Source: an uncultured Eggerthellaceae bacterium
GTDB lineage: Bacteria; Actinomycetota; Coriobacteriia; Coriobacteriales; Eggerthellaceae
Length of the DNA: 35,691 nt
Assembly: GCA_947565915.1 (NCBI GenBank)
Contig: CANOHY010000021.1
Location: 1-35,691 of the forward strand
Reading direction: 5' to 3'
Shown here: piece by piece, positions 6,952-15,903 of the stretch
Position numbering within the stretch: position 1 is the stretch's first letter
Layout of the letters: every line of letters starts with the position of its first letter
The notes under the pieces: generated by a model
Told to the model about the DNA's origin: nothing
Databases searched by the model: none
The model's input: the letters and a program-made list of their open reading frames with translations, nothing else
Program-made: the position numbers and the translations under genes

Positions 6952-8523
6952 TCAGTGGTCATTCATGTTGAAGGCGTTCTTCATGGTGACTGTGCGCTGG
7001 TCAAGCACGGTGCCCAGAAGGTCACGCGTTTGGGCTTGAATCTTGTCCATGAGCGCTTGGTTCGCCGCGGCCAACTCCGAAAGCACCGTGGGGTCATCCA
7101 TATCGTCCAGGTTTGCTTTGCCATCCTTTGCCATCTGCATGAGCCGTGCGTCCGTTTCATGCAACGACTGATAGCCTTGTGCCATGGTGTTCAGTCGATA
7201 ACCCTGGATGGATTCATAGCTTTCGAAGAACTGCGGGTCAGCCAAGCCTGCTACCAATCGGTTGTTCCAATACAGGCTGTCGGTGGTCACCTTCGCGGGC
7301 GTATCCACGAATACGGGAAGCGCCTTCACGTTGGCATACAGGGCGCATGCCGTGTTGAAGGGGCCGGATGCAGGCGCGAACCAATGCACGCCACGCAGCG
7401 CTTTCGGCGCGTTCGGTCGAATGCAGAGGATAGAGCATTCTGATGTGCGGTCGATTCCCACATATCGGTATTGATGGCGGCTTTCCGGGGTGCCCTTCGT
7501 GCCGTAAGGGTCGTACTCCGTACCGTCATAGGTAGTAGAGAGCAGATCCTTCACGTCCGAGGCGGAGAGCTTCTTGTCGGGGTGCATGGCCCACGGGATA
7601 TCAAGGCTTTCAGGGCCGAACTGAGGCGTCGGCCCTTGGAAGCGAGGGTCGGATGGCGTCAGGCGCTTGCAGAGATACCACTTGCGCGGAGCATTGTAGA
7701 GCTGATCGAGCCAGGTATAGGTAGAAAACGCGATGCGCGCGTCGAAGAAGCGTGGCAAGCCTTGGACGGTCTCGCCAACATTTCCCTCATACTGCGGCAT
7801 GTCCATTAGAAGATCGTGCTCCTTGATCCAGGTGGCAAGATCTGCGCTGCACATGTAATCATGCTGCTCGCCCAATGCATCAGCCAGGTCGAAATGGTCG
7901 ATGCCTTGGCGGTTCGGCTGCACCACGTAGCAGTCATCCGGTACGCGACGGGCAATCCAATGGTGCCCACCGATGTTCTCCCAGTACCAGATGTCGTCCG
8001 CATCGCCGAAGGCGACGCCGTTGGTCTCGTAGGTGCCGTACTTCTCAACGAGCATCCCTAAGCGCAAAACGCCTTCGCGCGCGCTCTTGATATAGGGCAG
8101 CGTGATAGTGGGCAGGTTCTCCTCTCCAATGCCGCCAGGAACCTCTGGCCGGTAATCAGCATCTCCCGGCTTGCCATGAGCTGGCTGATAGACCACCAGC
8201 GGATCAGCGCCCAAGACGCGTGCGTTCGCAGAGATGGTCTCGGTGGAGGTCATGGAAACATTGGCGGCGTTGATGCCGGTTTCCGCCCAAACGCCATTCG
8301 ACGGGTCTGCATTGGGCGTGCTGGTATAACGCAGCGGGTCATCGGGCAATTCGATGGTCAGATGGTTGGCTACGCCCGTGTACGAACGCGGCTGATCCTC
8401 TGGATTCACCACGATCATCTTCTTTGGATCGAACGAGAAGTCCTCGCCATCTTCGTTGCGAGCAACGATGGTCGATCCATCATTGGTGGCGTTTCGTCCT
8501 ACGAGCAGTGTTGTGCACGGCAT
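6952..8523 (-). CDS. C69-family dipeptidase (PepD-like)
   Basis: A 523-residue N-terminal-nucleophile dipeptidase. It starts MPCTTLLVGRNATNDGST, where Cys3 is the nucleophile; the family pattern CTTxxVGxxAxxDGSxxxARNED is nearly complete. Further family landmarks are GGHHWIARRVPDD in the middle and a C-terminal region with long helices. Members hydrolyse a broad range of dipeptides in the cytoplasm, and no signal peptide is present. The ATG at 8523 is fixed by an AAGGAGG site and by the position of the nucleophile; reading further upstream in frame adds 52 residues of unrelated sequence. It is divergent from the first APC permease, with a 400-nt gap, and belongs functionally with the peptidase cluster on the other side. 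Confidence 0.92.
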   Translation of the reverse strand: MPCTTLLVGRNATNDGSTIVARNEDGEDFSFDPKKMIVVNPEDQPRSYTGVANHLTIELPDDPLRYTSTPNADPSNGVWAETGINAANVSMTSTETISANARVLGADPLVVYQPAHGKPGDADYRPEVPGGIGEENLPTITLPYIKSAREGVLRLGMLVEKYGTYETNGVAFGDADDIWYWENIGGHHWIARRVPDDCYVVQPNRQGIDHFDLADALGEQHDYMCSADLATWIKEHDLLMDMPQYEGNVGETVQGLPRFFDARIAFSTYTWLDQLYNAPRKWYLCKRLTPSDPRFQGPTPQFGPESLDIPWAMHPDKKLSASDVKDLLSTTYDGTEYDPYGTKGTPESRHQYRYVGIDRTSECSILCIRPNAPKALRGVHWFAPASGPFNTACALYANVKALPVFVDTPAKVTTDSLYWNNRLVAGLADPQFFESYESIQGYRLNTMAQGYQSLHETDARLMQMAKDGKANLDDMDDPTVLSELAAANQALMDKIQAQTRDLLGTVLDQRTVTMKNAFNMNDH

Positions 8524-8774
8524 GGTTTCCTCCTTGATCGGCTCTCGCATCTTTGGAAATCGCATGTTTCCTGCAGCGCGTCGATCGCGAGCGCGCAGAG
8601 AGGAAGCACACGCCATCATTGCCTTACTAATACAACTTGCCAGGCTTGGCTCGGTATGGAGAGGCATGGTTGTAATCAAACGGAAACATTGCTGTGACGT
8701 GCAAGGTTATCCAATGAAACGCACGGTTCCCCAAATGCCAACGACAAGATGACAAAAGCCGTTGCGGGCATTCG

Positions 8775-8798
8775 CAAAAATCCACAAGGGTATTTTTG
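8775..8798. promoter_or_regulatory. Inverted repeat CAAAAAT-N10-ATTTTTG
   Basis: Perfect 7-bp arms (8775-8781 and 8792-8798) form a 24-bp AT-rich dyad in otherwise GC-rich sequence, about 125 nt before the permease start. It is placed like an operator for one or both divergent genes; it has no T-run beyond the arm, so a terminator is less likely. Confidence 0.45.
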
Positions 8799-8814
8799 AG
8801 GTGCAAGAAAGGGG

Positions 8815-8834
8815 TGCGAATCGTCACTTTCGCA
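8815..8834. promoter_or_regulatory. Inverted repeat TGCGAA-N8-TTCGCA
   Basis: Perfect 6-bp arms at 8815-8820 and 8829-8834, about 90 nt before the permease start. The same half-site occurs at 8771-8776. A possible operator; short enough that chance cannot be excluded. Confidence 0.3.
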
Positions 8835-8923
8835 TGCGCCCAATGCCTTAGGCAGCACAAAGCAGTGTCAAGGGGTAGGGCGAATCGCAAGGCGGCGGAA
8901 AGGCAAAGGAAGGGGTGAGACGA

Positions 8924-11245
8924 ATGGGTTCGAAGGCAAGCTCCAAGGCAGTCTCGAAGGCTGGCGCTTCCAAGGGTGCGAACACAGGCACCTACATCTC
9001 GTTGATGGCGCTTGTGATGATGAACGTTACCATCATCGGAAGCGTTGCGAACGACGTACAGCAAGCCTACTACGGGCTTTCGTCGGTAACGTTGTTCATC
9101 ATAGGAGCGATCGTGTTCTTCCTCCCCACGGGCTTGGTTGCAGCCGAGCTCGCATCTGGGTGGGGGCAGCGCGGCGGCATCTTCCGCTGGGTCGGCGAAG
9201 CCATGGGACCGGGCTTGGCCTTTACCTGCCTGCTCATCCTTTGGTTCCAAACGTCGATCAACTTCGGTTCGGGCGTTGCCTCGGCTTCGGCTACGATAGG
9301 CTTCTACACGCCCGATTGGGATTGGGCCGTGGATTTCATGAACCATCCTGCCAACCAATTCTGGATAATCCTCGGATGGCTGGCTTACTATTGGGGCCTC
9401 ACGTTCATATCCACCAAAGGCGTGAAGGCATTTGCGGGCCTTACCAAGTACGGCGTGATCATCGGAACGTTCATCCCGCTTGGCTTCATCGTCATCATGA
9501 CGGTGGTTTGGCTGGCGCAGGGCAACGTGTCCAACGTGACGCCTTCGGTCGAGGCGTTCAATCCCTTTGCTGACGGCTTCAACCTCACCACGATGGCCCT
9601 TGCTGCTGGCGTGTTCTTCAGCTTCGCAGGCATCGACATGAACGCCGCGCACATCAAGCAGTTGAAGCAACCGCAGAAGGAGTTCCCGCTCTCCATCTTC
9701 ATCGCGATGATCCTTACGCTCATCATCTTCATCGCGGGCACCGTCTGCATCGCCATCGTCACGCCGAAATCCGACATGAACCTGGTCTATGGCCTGTTCC
9801 AGACGTACAAGATTCTCGGTGCCTGCTTCGGTTGCCCCTGGATCTACGTTGCCTTCGTGTGGGTCGGCCTAGGTGCCTCCATGGCATCGCTGGTCACCAA
9901 CATGGCTGGCCCGTCGTTCATGCTCGGCCAAGCAGGCCGCTCGGGCTTCCTGCCCAAGTTCATGCAGTCCAACAACAAGCATGGCATGCCGAGCCGCTTG
10001 ATGTACATCCAGATGGGCTTCATGACCATCGTTGCGTTCCTGTGCTTCCTGATTCCGAACATCGAGGGATTCGTCATCCTGATCACGCAGGCTATCACCA
10101 TCTTGTACATGATGTACTACGTGCTGATGTTCGTGTCGTTCCTGAAGCTGCGCCACGACCAGCCCAACCGTCCGCGCCTATTCAAGGTGCCCGGTGGCAA
10201 GGTGGGCGCATGGATAGTGGCAGGCGTTGGCTTGCTGGCATGCTTGTTCGGCATCGTGCTGGCAATAATCCCGCCTGCTCAGGTTGCCCAGGAAGTTGGC
10301 AGCCCGGTGACGTACGTGGTGGTGATCTTGGCCATAATCGTGGTCACTTTCGCCATCGCCTTCGCCGTGTACCAGGCATCCAAGAGGCACGATTGGGTTG
10401 ACCCCAACAACGTGTTCGCTCCGTTCACCTGGCAAATCGAGGGCTTGAAGAAGCCTGGTAGGGTGCTTTCCAACGTGCCGTCCGAGATGATGAGCGAAGA
10501 TCAGAACCCCATGGGCATGCCCATCAAGAAGCTCTGGAACCCCGACGAGCAGATCGTGCTGCCCGAGAAGTATACGGCTGGCACGCATCATCCCACATCG
10601 CCTTCCATTCAGGCCGGCGATGACCCAGCAGCCTTGAACCATCCTGTTACCACCAACGGCGTGGCGTTCAGTGCGCTGGGTGCCATTCCCATGAGCCAGC
10701 CGACCATCATCTCGAAGAAGGCTGGGATCGGTACCGCTGCCACTGCGGGTTTGCGCAACCATCCCGATGCCGCAGCCATAGAGGCAGCCGTGCCCGTGCA
10801 GATGAGCGTGAACGTGCCAGCAGCGCCTGCAAGCGCTGTGGCGCAGGTCCAGGTGCCCGACGACCCCGAAGCCGATGCCAAGGCAGCGCAGCAGAAGATG
10901 GCGCAGGCGAAGGCCGCCGAGGCAGATGCCGAAGCGCTCGCGCACAAGTACGAAGTGGAGGCGCAAGCCTACGAAGAGCAGATCGAAGCCGACAGCGCAC
11001 TGGCGAGCGCGCGCCGTCAGATCAAGGAGGCCACTGCCGCTGCCGAGCAATCCGAGAAGGAGGCCCAGGCAGCGAAGGGCGGAGCCGCTAACACGTCCGC
11101 AAAGGCCGATGCGACAGCACCCGAGTCGGCAGACGCGACGAGCGATGCCGCGCCAAGTGATGCAACTGCCGCATCTGCGGAAGCGAAGACAGGCGGCGCT
11201 GAAAGCGCAAAGGAGACCGATGCCAGCGACGCTGCTTCCAAGTAG
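8924..11245 (+). CDS. APC-superfamily amino acid antiporter/permease with long Ala-rich C-terminal tail
   Basis: A 773-residue protein. About residues 20-485 are a 12-segment amino acid/polyamine/organocation transporter. Segments such as GWGQRGGIFRWVGEAMG and FAGIDMNAAHIKQ near the middle resemble the glutamate:GABA antiporter (GadC) subgroup. The remaining ~285 residues are hydrophilic and Ala-rich, with a predicted coiled-coil stretch (about 646-720, heptad-like A/E/K/Q repeats) and a low-complexity Ala/Ser/Asp end. GadC has a short C-terminal plug; this tail is far longer. The ATG at 8924 is preferred over the GTG at 8915 because AAGGAAGGGG ends 8 nt before it. It heads a run of four downstream same-strand genes for permease and peptidases. 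The substrate is not readable; an amino acid or amine is expected. Confidence 0.85.
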   Translation: MGSKASSKAVSKAGASKGANTGTYISLMALVMMNVTIIGSVANDVQQAYYGLSSVTLFIIGAIVFFLPTGLVAAELASGWGQRGGIFRWVGEAMGPGLAFTCLLILWFQTSINFGSGVASASATIGFYTPDWDWAVDFMNHPANQFWIILGWLAYYWGLTFISTKGVKAFAGLTKYGVIIGTFIPLGFIVIMTVVWLAQGNVSNVTPSVEAFNPFADGFNLTTMALAAGVFFSFAGIDMNAAHIKQLKQPQKEFPLSIFIAMILTLIIFIAGTVCIAIVTPKSDMNLVYGLFQTYKILGACFGCPWIYVAFVWVGLGASMASLVTNMAGPSFMLGQAGRSGFLPKFMQSNNKHGMPSRLMYIQMGFMTIVAFLCFLIPNIEGFVILITQAITILYMMYYVLMFVSFLKLRHDQPNRPRLFKVPGGKVGAWIVAGVGLLACLFGIVLAIIPPAQVAQEVGSPVTYVVVILAIIVVTFAIAFAVYQASKRHDWVDPNNVFAPFTWQIEGLKKPGRVLSNVPSEMMSEDQNPMGMPIKKLWNPDEQIVLPEKYTAGTHHPTSPSIQAGDDPAALNHPVTTNGVAFSALGAIPMSQPTIISKKAGIGTAATAGLRNHPDAAAIEAAVPVQMSVNVPAAPASAVAQVQVPDDPEADAKAAQQKMAQAKAAEADAEALAHKYEVEAQAYEEQIEADSALASARRQIKEATAAAEQSEKEAQAAKGGAANTSAKADATAPESADATSDAAPSDATAASAEAKTGGAESAKETDASDAASK

Positions 11246-11317
11246 CGAGCGAGTGCTCTGTGCGATGAACGCTGGCCAAATGCGAAGAATCGCTTGAGGA
11301 AGCGAAGGGGGTTGGAG

Positions 11318-12775
11318 ATGAGCAGCAAGGTTGAGAAAACGGGCACGTTAAGCCAGGGCGACAAAGATCGCATGTCGATGCCCGAGAACAACGCGTCGAA
11401 GGTGACCAAGCCCACCGTCGCTACCACTCAGAAGAGCGGCGACGACTTCAAGGCAACGCTCACCGTGAAGGACATGGTGGTATGGGGCCTGATAACCATG
11501 GTGCCCATCTCGCCCATGGCTGTTTACGGCGGCGTGTTCGCCGATTCCGGCGGCATGCCAACGCTGGCCTTCATCATCGGATTCGTGGCAGTGCTGTTCT
11601 CGGTGTTCTCTTTCGGCATCATGATCCAGCACTTCCCGTCATCGGGATCGATCTTCACGTACGTGAGCCATGTGTTCGGCAAGGCGCCGGGCTTCATAGC
11701 AGGTTGGCTCATGCTGCTGCAGTACCTGGTGAGCCCAGCCATGGTGTATCTGATCGCAGCCATTGCCATCCATAGCATGCTACCTGAGATACCCATCTTG
11801 GTGCTGTGCTTCGGGTTCCTGGTAATCGTGGCCATCGTGTCGCTGATCGGCATGAAGACGGCCATGGTGGTGAACAAGGTGGCGCTTGTGGCGCAGCTGG
11901 TCATATTGGCCCTGTTCGTCATATTCGGCGTGATATACGTGGTGCAGCATCCAGCAACGGCGAATTTCTCGCTCACCAACGTGTTCAACCCGGCTAAGTT
12001 CGAGTTCGGGGGCACCATGTCGGCTGTGTCGCTGGCAGTGATGTCCTACGTCGGTTTCGGTGCAATCGCCACCTTGACGCAAGAAGCGAAGGATCCCAAG
12101 CGCGGTCCGTCACGCGCCATGATGGTGATGGCCATCGTGCTTTGCGTGCTCTATGTGCTGCAGTGCTTCATCGCCACCTGCATCGACCCGACCGGAGCAG
12201 CCTTCCAGGGAGATACCGACAACGCATTCTACGCCGTGGCTAAGCTGGCCGCTGGCCCCTGGCTGATGATCGTCTGTGCCGTGGGCGTGGCCCTTGCCCA
12301 AGGCGTGTTCACCGCCATCGCGCAGCAGAACTCCATCGCCTTCGTCATGTTCACCATGGCCAACGGAGGATGTCTTCCTAAGTTCATGGCGAAGATGAAC
12401 AAGCGCACCAACTCTCCACTGAATGCGGTCATCTTCATAATCGCGCTGTCTGTTGTGCTCACGCTGGTGTTCCAGCTGAGCGGAATCAACATGAACACGG
12501 TGGTAAAGATCTCGAATTTCGGAGCTCTTTCCACCTATGTGATGTTGAACGTGTCGGTAATCGTGTTCTGCTGGTTCCAGCTGAAGGAGCGCAAGGGTGC
12601 CAAGGCGTTCTTCATGCACCTGCTTTTCCCGTTGCTGGGCGCAGCCGTATGCTTTGCCATCTTGCTTTCGGTAGGCACCGTGGCGCTGGTTGTAGGCTGC
12701 GTGTTCATCGTCATCGGCATCGCATATTACCTGGTGCTGACCAAGGTGCTCAAGCGGCAGATAAACCTGGGTTAG
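11318..12775 (+). CDS. APC-superfamily amino acid/polyamine permease
   Basis: A 485-residue integral membrane transporter with a ~45-residue polar N-terminus, then about 12 hydrophobic segments. The first begins VWGLITMVPISPMAVYGGVF, typical of the APC segment-1 region, and a later VMSYVGFGAIATLTQEAKDPKRG segment matches the helix 6-to-loop region of APC family members (conserved FxGFxAxxxxxEExxxP-type). PuuP-like putrescine or general amino acid importers are the closest kind I recognise, but substrate is uncertain. The ATG at 11318 is selected for its GAAGGGGG ribosome site. A small TCGCTT-GAGG-AAGCGA stem-loop (11290-11305) sits immediately before that site. It has no Ala-rich tail, unlike the preceding permease. 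Confidence 0.85.
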   Translation: MSSKVEKTGTLSQGDKDRMSMPENNASKVTKPTVATTQKSGDDFKATLTVKDMVVWGLITMVPISPMAVYGGVFADSGGMPTLAFIIGFVAVLFSVFSFGIMIQHFPSSGSIFTYVSHVFGKAPGFIAGWLMLLQYLVSPAMVYLIAAIAIHSMLPEIPILVLCFGFLVIVAIVSLIGMKTAMVVNKVALVAQLVILALFVIFGVIYVVQHPATANFSLTNVFNPAKFEFGGTMSAVSLAVMSYVGFGAIATLTQEAKDPKRGPSRAMMVMAIVLCVLYVLQCFIATCIDPTGAAFQGDTDNAFYAVAKLAAGPWLMIVCAVGVALAQGVFTAIAQQNSIAFVMFTMANGGCLPKFMAKMNKRTNSPLNAVIFIIALSVVLTLVFQLSGINMNTVVKISNFGALSTYVMLNVSVIVFCWFQLKERKGAKAFFMHLLFPLLGAAVCFAILLSVGTVALVVGCVFIVIGIAYYLVLTKVLKRQINLG

Positions 12776-12898
12776 CTGCGGCGTCACCGGGCAACGTCCT
12801 ACGGCGTCCCGTTTCAGGGCAGTCGATGCCCGGATAGCGCAAGGATAACGAACTGCCAAGCATGCAAGGATATGGGAACCTGGCCGAAAGGAGCCATC

Positions 12899-14392
12899 AT
12901 GTCAGTCGAATCGCAAGCGTATACGTTGAAGCTCGAACCGCAAGAGCAGCCAAAGGCACCCGAGGACGCTATCCCCGGACCTGCTTCGAAGACCTATGCC
13001 TGGAAGGGGAAGGGCGCGAAGAAGAGCCTCACCTACGAGGCCACGGCAGAGATGCTGCCAGTGCACGAAGATGACGGCACGTTGATTGGGCACATGTTCG
13101 CCCTCTCCTACGTCACTGACCAGCAAGACAAGTCCGATCGCCCGGTCACGTTCTGCTGGAATGGCGGCCCGGGCGGCTCGTCGGCCATGGTGAACGTGGG
13201 CGGCTTGGGGCCACGTCGCGTGCCCATCACGTCGCTCGAGCAGCTGCCGTGTCCGACGCAGCCCGAAGACAATCCCTATTCGCTGCTTCCCTCGTCCGAC
13301 CTCGTGTACATCGACGCGTTGGGAACGGGTTACTCCAAGGTGGCGAAGGGCTACGATCCCAAGAAGGTGTGGGGTATCGACGGTGATGCCGACGCGTTCA
13401 TGCGCGGCATATCGCAATGGCTCACTACTCACAACCGTTGGAACTCGCCGCTTTACCTGTATGGCGAGTCGTATGGCACCATGCGCAACGCCGTGCTGAT
13501 GCGGCTCTTGGGCGAGCGAGGCATCGCGCTGACGGGCGTGGTCGAGCAATCGACCATCTTGGACTACGCGCCTACGCTTTCCGGCAACGACCTCTACTAC
13601 ATGGGCATGCTGCCCGTGTATGCCGCCACGGCCAATCACTTCGGCAAGGCCGGCAAGGGCAAGGACCAATTCAAGTGGTTCGACAAGGCCTGGCGCTTCG
13701 TTGACGAGAAGTACGGGAGCGCTCTCATCAAGTGCGACACCATCGACCCCAAGGAAGAGAAGGCCATCGCCCAAGAGATGGCGGAGCTGATTGGCATTCC
13801 CGCTGAGGTGATTCAGGCCAAGCATCTGCGCATCGAGCTCGATACGTTCCGCAAGTTGCTCCTAGCCGACGAAGGCCTGTTCATCGGACGCTACGATACG
13901 CGCTTCACCGAACCGGCCTACATGGACGTGCAGGGCGACAACGAGTTCTTTGCTGGCGAGGATCCTTCAGGCGATGCCATCATGTCGCCCGATCAATCAG
14001 CTTGGATGAAGCTGGTGCAAGAGACCGGATTTGCGGGTTCGCCGTTGAACATGCTGCTGTCGTTCAAGGTGAACATGGATTGGAATTGGACGCATCAGGC
14101 GCCCGGCACCATGGGCAGCCCGTCGTGCCCCAACACAGCTTACGACATGGGCACGGCATTGCGCCGCAACCCGCATTGCCGCGTGCTGTTCTTTGGCGGC
14201 ATCCACGACGCTGCCACGCCGTTTTGGAACGTGAAGCATGCCATGTCGAAGATGTTCTTGCCCGACAGCATCAAAGAGCGCATCGAGTACTGCGTGCACG
14301 AGAACGGGCACATGGCCTATGAAGACCAGCCCACGCTGGAGAAGATGGCACCCGAGCTGGCTGCCTTCTACGAGAAGCGCCACGAGGCCTAA
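12899..14392 (+). CDS. Serine carboxypeptidase-like protein (peptidase family S10)
   Basis: A 497-residue alpha/beta-hydrolase-fold peptidase expected to remove C-terminal residues from peptides. The oxyanion segment WNGGPGGSS is at 87-95, GTGYSK at 142-147, and the nucleophile elbow GESYG at 189-193 (Ser191). Asp437 (in IHDAATPFWN) and His471 (in HENGHMAYE) complete a plausible triad. The start at 12899 follows a GAAAGGAG site. Well-studied S10 enzymes are secreted or vacuolar; this one begins with a polar stretch and has no signal peptide, so a cytoplasmic role is inferred. The 123-nt gap before it holds CCGGGCA/TGCCCGG arms (12787-12833) enclosing a 33-nt loop. Same-strand neighbours are the APC permeases and the C45-like hydrolase. 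Confidence 0.9.
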   Translation: MSVESQAYTLKLEPQEQPKAPEDAIPGPASKTYAWKGKGAKKSLTYEATAEMLPVHEDDGTLIGHMFALSYVTDQQDKSDRPVTFCWNGGPGGSSAMVNVGGLGPRRVPITSLEQLPCPTQPEDNPYSLLPSSDLVYIDALGTGYSKVAKGYDPKKVWGIDGDADAFMRGISQWLTTHNRWNSPLYLYGESYGTMRNAVLMRLLGERGIALTGVVEQSTILDYAPTLSGNDLYYMGMLPVYAATANHFGKAGKGKDQFKWFDKAWRFVDEKYGSALIKCDTIDPKEEKAIAQEMAELIGIPAEVIQAKHLRIELDTFRKLLLADEGLFIGRYDTRFTEPAYMDVQGDNEFFAGEDPSGDAIMSPDQSAWMKLVQETGFAGSPLNMLLSFKVNMDWNWTHQAPGTMGSPSCPNTAYDMGTALRRNPHCRVLFFGGIHDAATPFWNVKHAMSKMFLPDSIKERIEYCVHENGHMAYEDQPTLEKMAPELAAFYEKRHEA

Positions 14393-14493
14393 GGGAACTG
14401 GGCGAGGTTCCGAAAGCGCACAGGGCCTAAGCGCTGCGACGCGAGATGCTACGTTCCCCGCGCATCGAGGCGAGGGAGGAAAGGAGCACTGAG

Positions 14494-15852
14494 ATGCTTG
14501 GTTCCAATCAGCAAACCATGGTGGAGCGTGCCCAGCACGAGACCATCAATGGGTGGCGCTACATAAAGGTGAAGGGGAGCCCCTACGAATGCGGGTTCCA
14601 AGAGGGCTACTTGCTAGCTGATGAATATGCCGATGCGCGGCGCGTGTACGAGTACATGACGCTGGAGACGTTCGGCATGACCTACGACTGGTTCGCCGAG
14701 CAATCCCTGAAGCTGCACAAGAGCATGATTCCCGATCGGTGGGCTCGCGAGCTCGAGGGTATGGCCGACGGCCTGACCGCCGCCGGCGTTCCCACCACGC
14801 TGGACGACATGATTGCCTGGAATGATTGGATGGAGATAACCGGTTACTGGTGGCCTCAGAATGCCGGGAAGATCATGAGCCGGCCGCTGATGAAGACGCA
14901 TCGCAAGGAACATTGCTCCGCCATTGTGGCCACCGGTTCGGCAACTGTCGACGGCAAGCCGTATCTGGGGCATGAGAGCTTCGACGAGTTCTGGAGCGGC
15001 CAGTACTTCAATGTATGCAAGCGCGTGGAGCCCGATGAGGGTCATGCCTTCGTGATGCAAGCGTCGGCGCCGTGCATGCTGTCGTCCATGACCGACTTCT
15101 ACGTGACCGATGCCGGGCTCAACATCACCGAGACCACGCTTGCCGGCTTTGACCGCTACGACGATGCGGGCATGCCCGAGTGGGTGCGCATCCGCGATGC
15201 CGTGCAGTTCGCTGGCAACATCGATGAGTTCGTGAAGCGCTTGGACGCAGGCAACAACGGCGGCTATGCGAACGCGTGGCTGATCGCCGACCACAATACC
15301 GGCGAGATAGCCCGCTTCGAGCAAGGGCTTGCCTATACATCGCTCGAGCGCACATTCGACGGCGCCTACTTCGGATGCAATGCCGTGTTCGATCCGCGCA
15401 TTCGCAACCTGGAGTGCAAGGACAACGGCTTCAACGACCCACGCCAGCAAACCGGCGCTCGTCGCCAGAGGTGGATGGAGCTAATCGACCAGTACTACGG
15501 CAAGATCGACCTCGATGTGGTGAAGAAGATGCTGGCCGATACCTACGATGTGTACTTGGGCTATAACTGCCCGTCCAGTCGCGACATCTGCTCGCACTAC
15601 GATGTGGATCCGCAATACTACGCCGACGACCCCGATGCGGTCTGGAACATCCCGTTCTATCCCGCAGGGTCGTGCGATGCCAAGGCGGCAGGCCCCGATG
15701 ACGTGAAGAACCTGAGCATGTGGGGCCGCTATGGTCGCGCGGATGGCGTGGAATTCAATGCAAAGGACTTCATGGACCAGCATCCGCTCTGGAAGTGGAT
15801 GGATGGCTATTTGCAAGACCGTCCAACCCAGCCTTGGACGTTGTTCGACTAA
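14494..15852 (+). CDS. C45-type Ntn-hydrolase (acyltransferase/amidase family)
   Basis: A 452-residue protein of the acyl-coenzyme A:6-aminopenicillanic acid acyltransferase/phospholipase-B-like group. These cleave themselves to expose an N-terminal Cys and then hydrolyse linear amide bonds. The likely nucleophile is Cys141 in HCSAIVATG, followed by GKPYLGHESFDEFW and an NAWLIAD segment, as in the family. An N-terminal region (GWRYIKVKGSPYECGFQEGYLLA) matches the typical start, where a Gly-x-x-x-G helix precedes the domain. The natural substrate is open: N-acyl amino acids, peptides or similar amides. The ATG at 14494 is chosen for the GAGGAAAGGAG site; an ATG at 14446 in frame lacks one. It lies between an S10 carboxypeptidase and a C1B aminopeptidase, which favours a peptide-related role. 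Confidence 0.82.
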   Translation: MLGSNQQTMVERAQHETINGWRYIKVKGSPYECGFQEGYLLADEYADARRVYEYMTLETFGMTYDWFAEQSLKLHKSMIPDRWARELEGMADGLTAAGVPTTLDDMIAWNDWMEITGYWWPQNAGKIMSRPLMKTHRKEHCSAIVATGSATVDGKPYLGHESFDEFWSGQYFNVCKRVEPDEGHAFVMQASAPCMLSSMTDFYVTDAGLNITETTLAGFDRYDDAGMPEWVRIRDAVQFAGNIDEFVKRLDAGNNGGYANAWLIADHNTGEIARFEQGLAYTSLERTFDGAYFGCNAVFDPRIRNLECKDNGFNDPRQQTGARRQRWMELIDQYYGKIDLDVVKKMLADTYDVYLGYNCPSSRDICSHYDVDPQYYADDPDAVWNIPFYPAGSCDAKAAGPDDVKNLSMWGRYGRADGVEFNAKDFMDQHPLWKWMDGYLQDRPTQPWTLFD

Positions 15853-15903
15853 AGGGATCTACCGAAGGCGAAATGCCACGAGAAAAGGATAGGAGCGATT
15901 GAG

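Larger units (their letters stand above)
8524..8923. other. 400-nt divergent intergenic region (dipeptidase / APC permease)
   Basis: No convincing gene lies here: the reading frames entering it lack ribosome sites and read as low-quality sequence. It contains a 24-bp inverted repeat (8775-8798), a TGCGAA-N8-TTCGCA repeat (8815-8834) and a smaller TTGCG/CGCAA stem (8762-8777). Further GCGAA/TTCGC words recur up to about 8890. I could not place a confident -35/-10 pair on either strand. The length and repeated half-sites suggest a regulated divergent promoter region. Confidence 0.6.

Noticed and set aside
8676..8858. A 60-codon GTG-started minus-strand frame in the divergent region
   Set aside because: No ribosome site and it spans the operator-like repeats.
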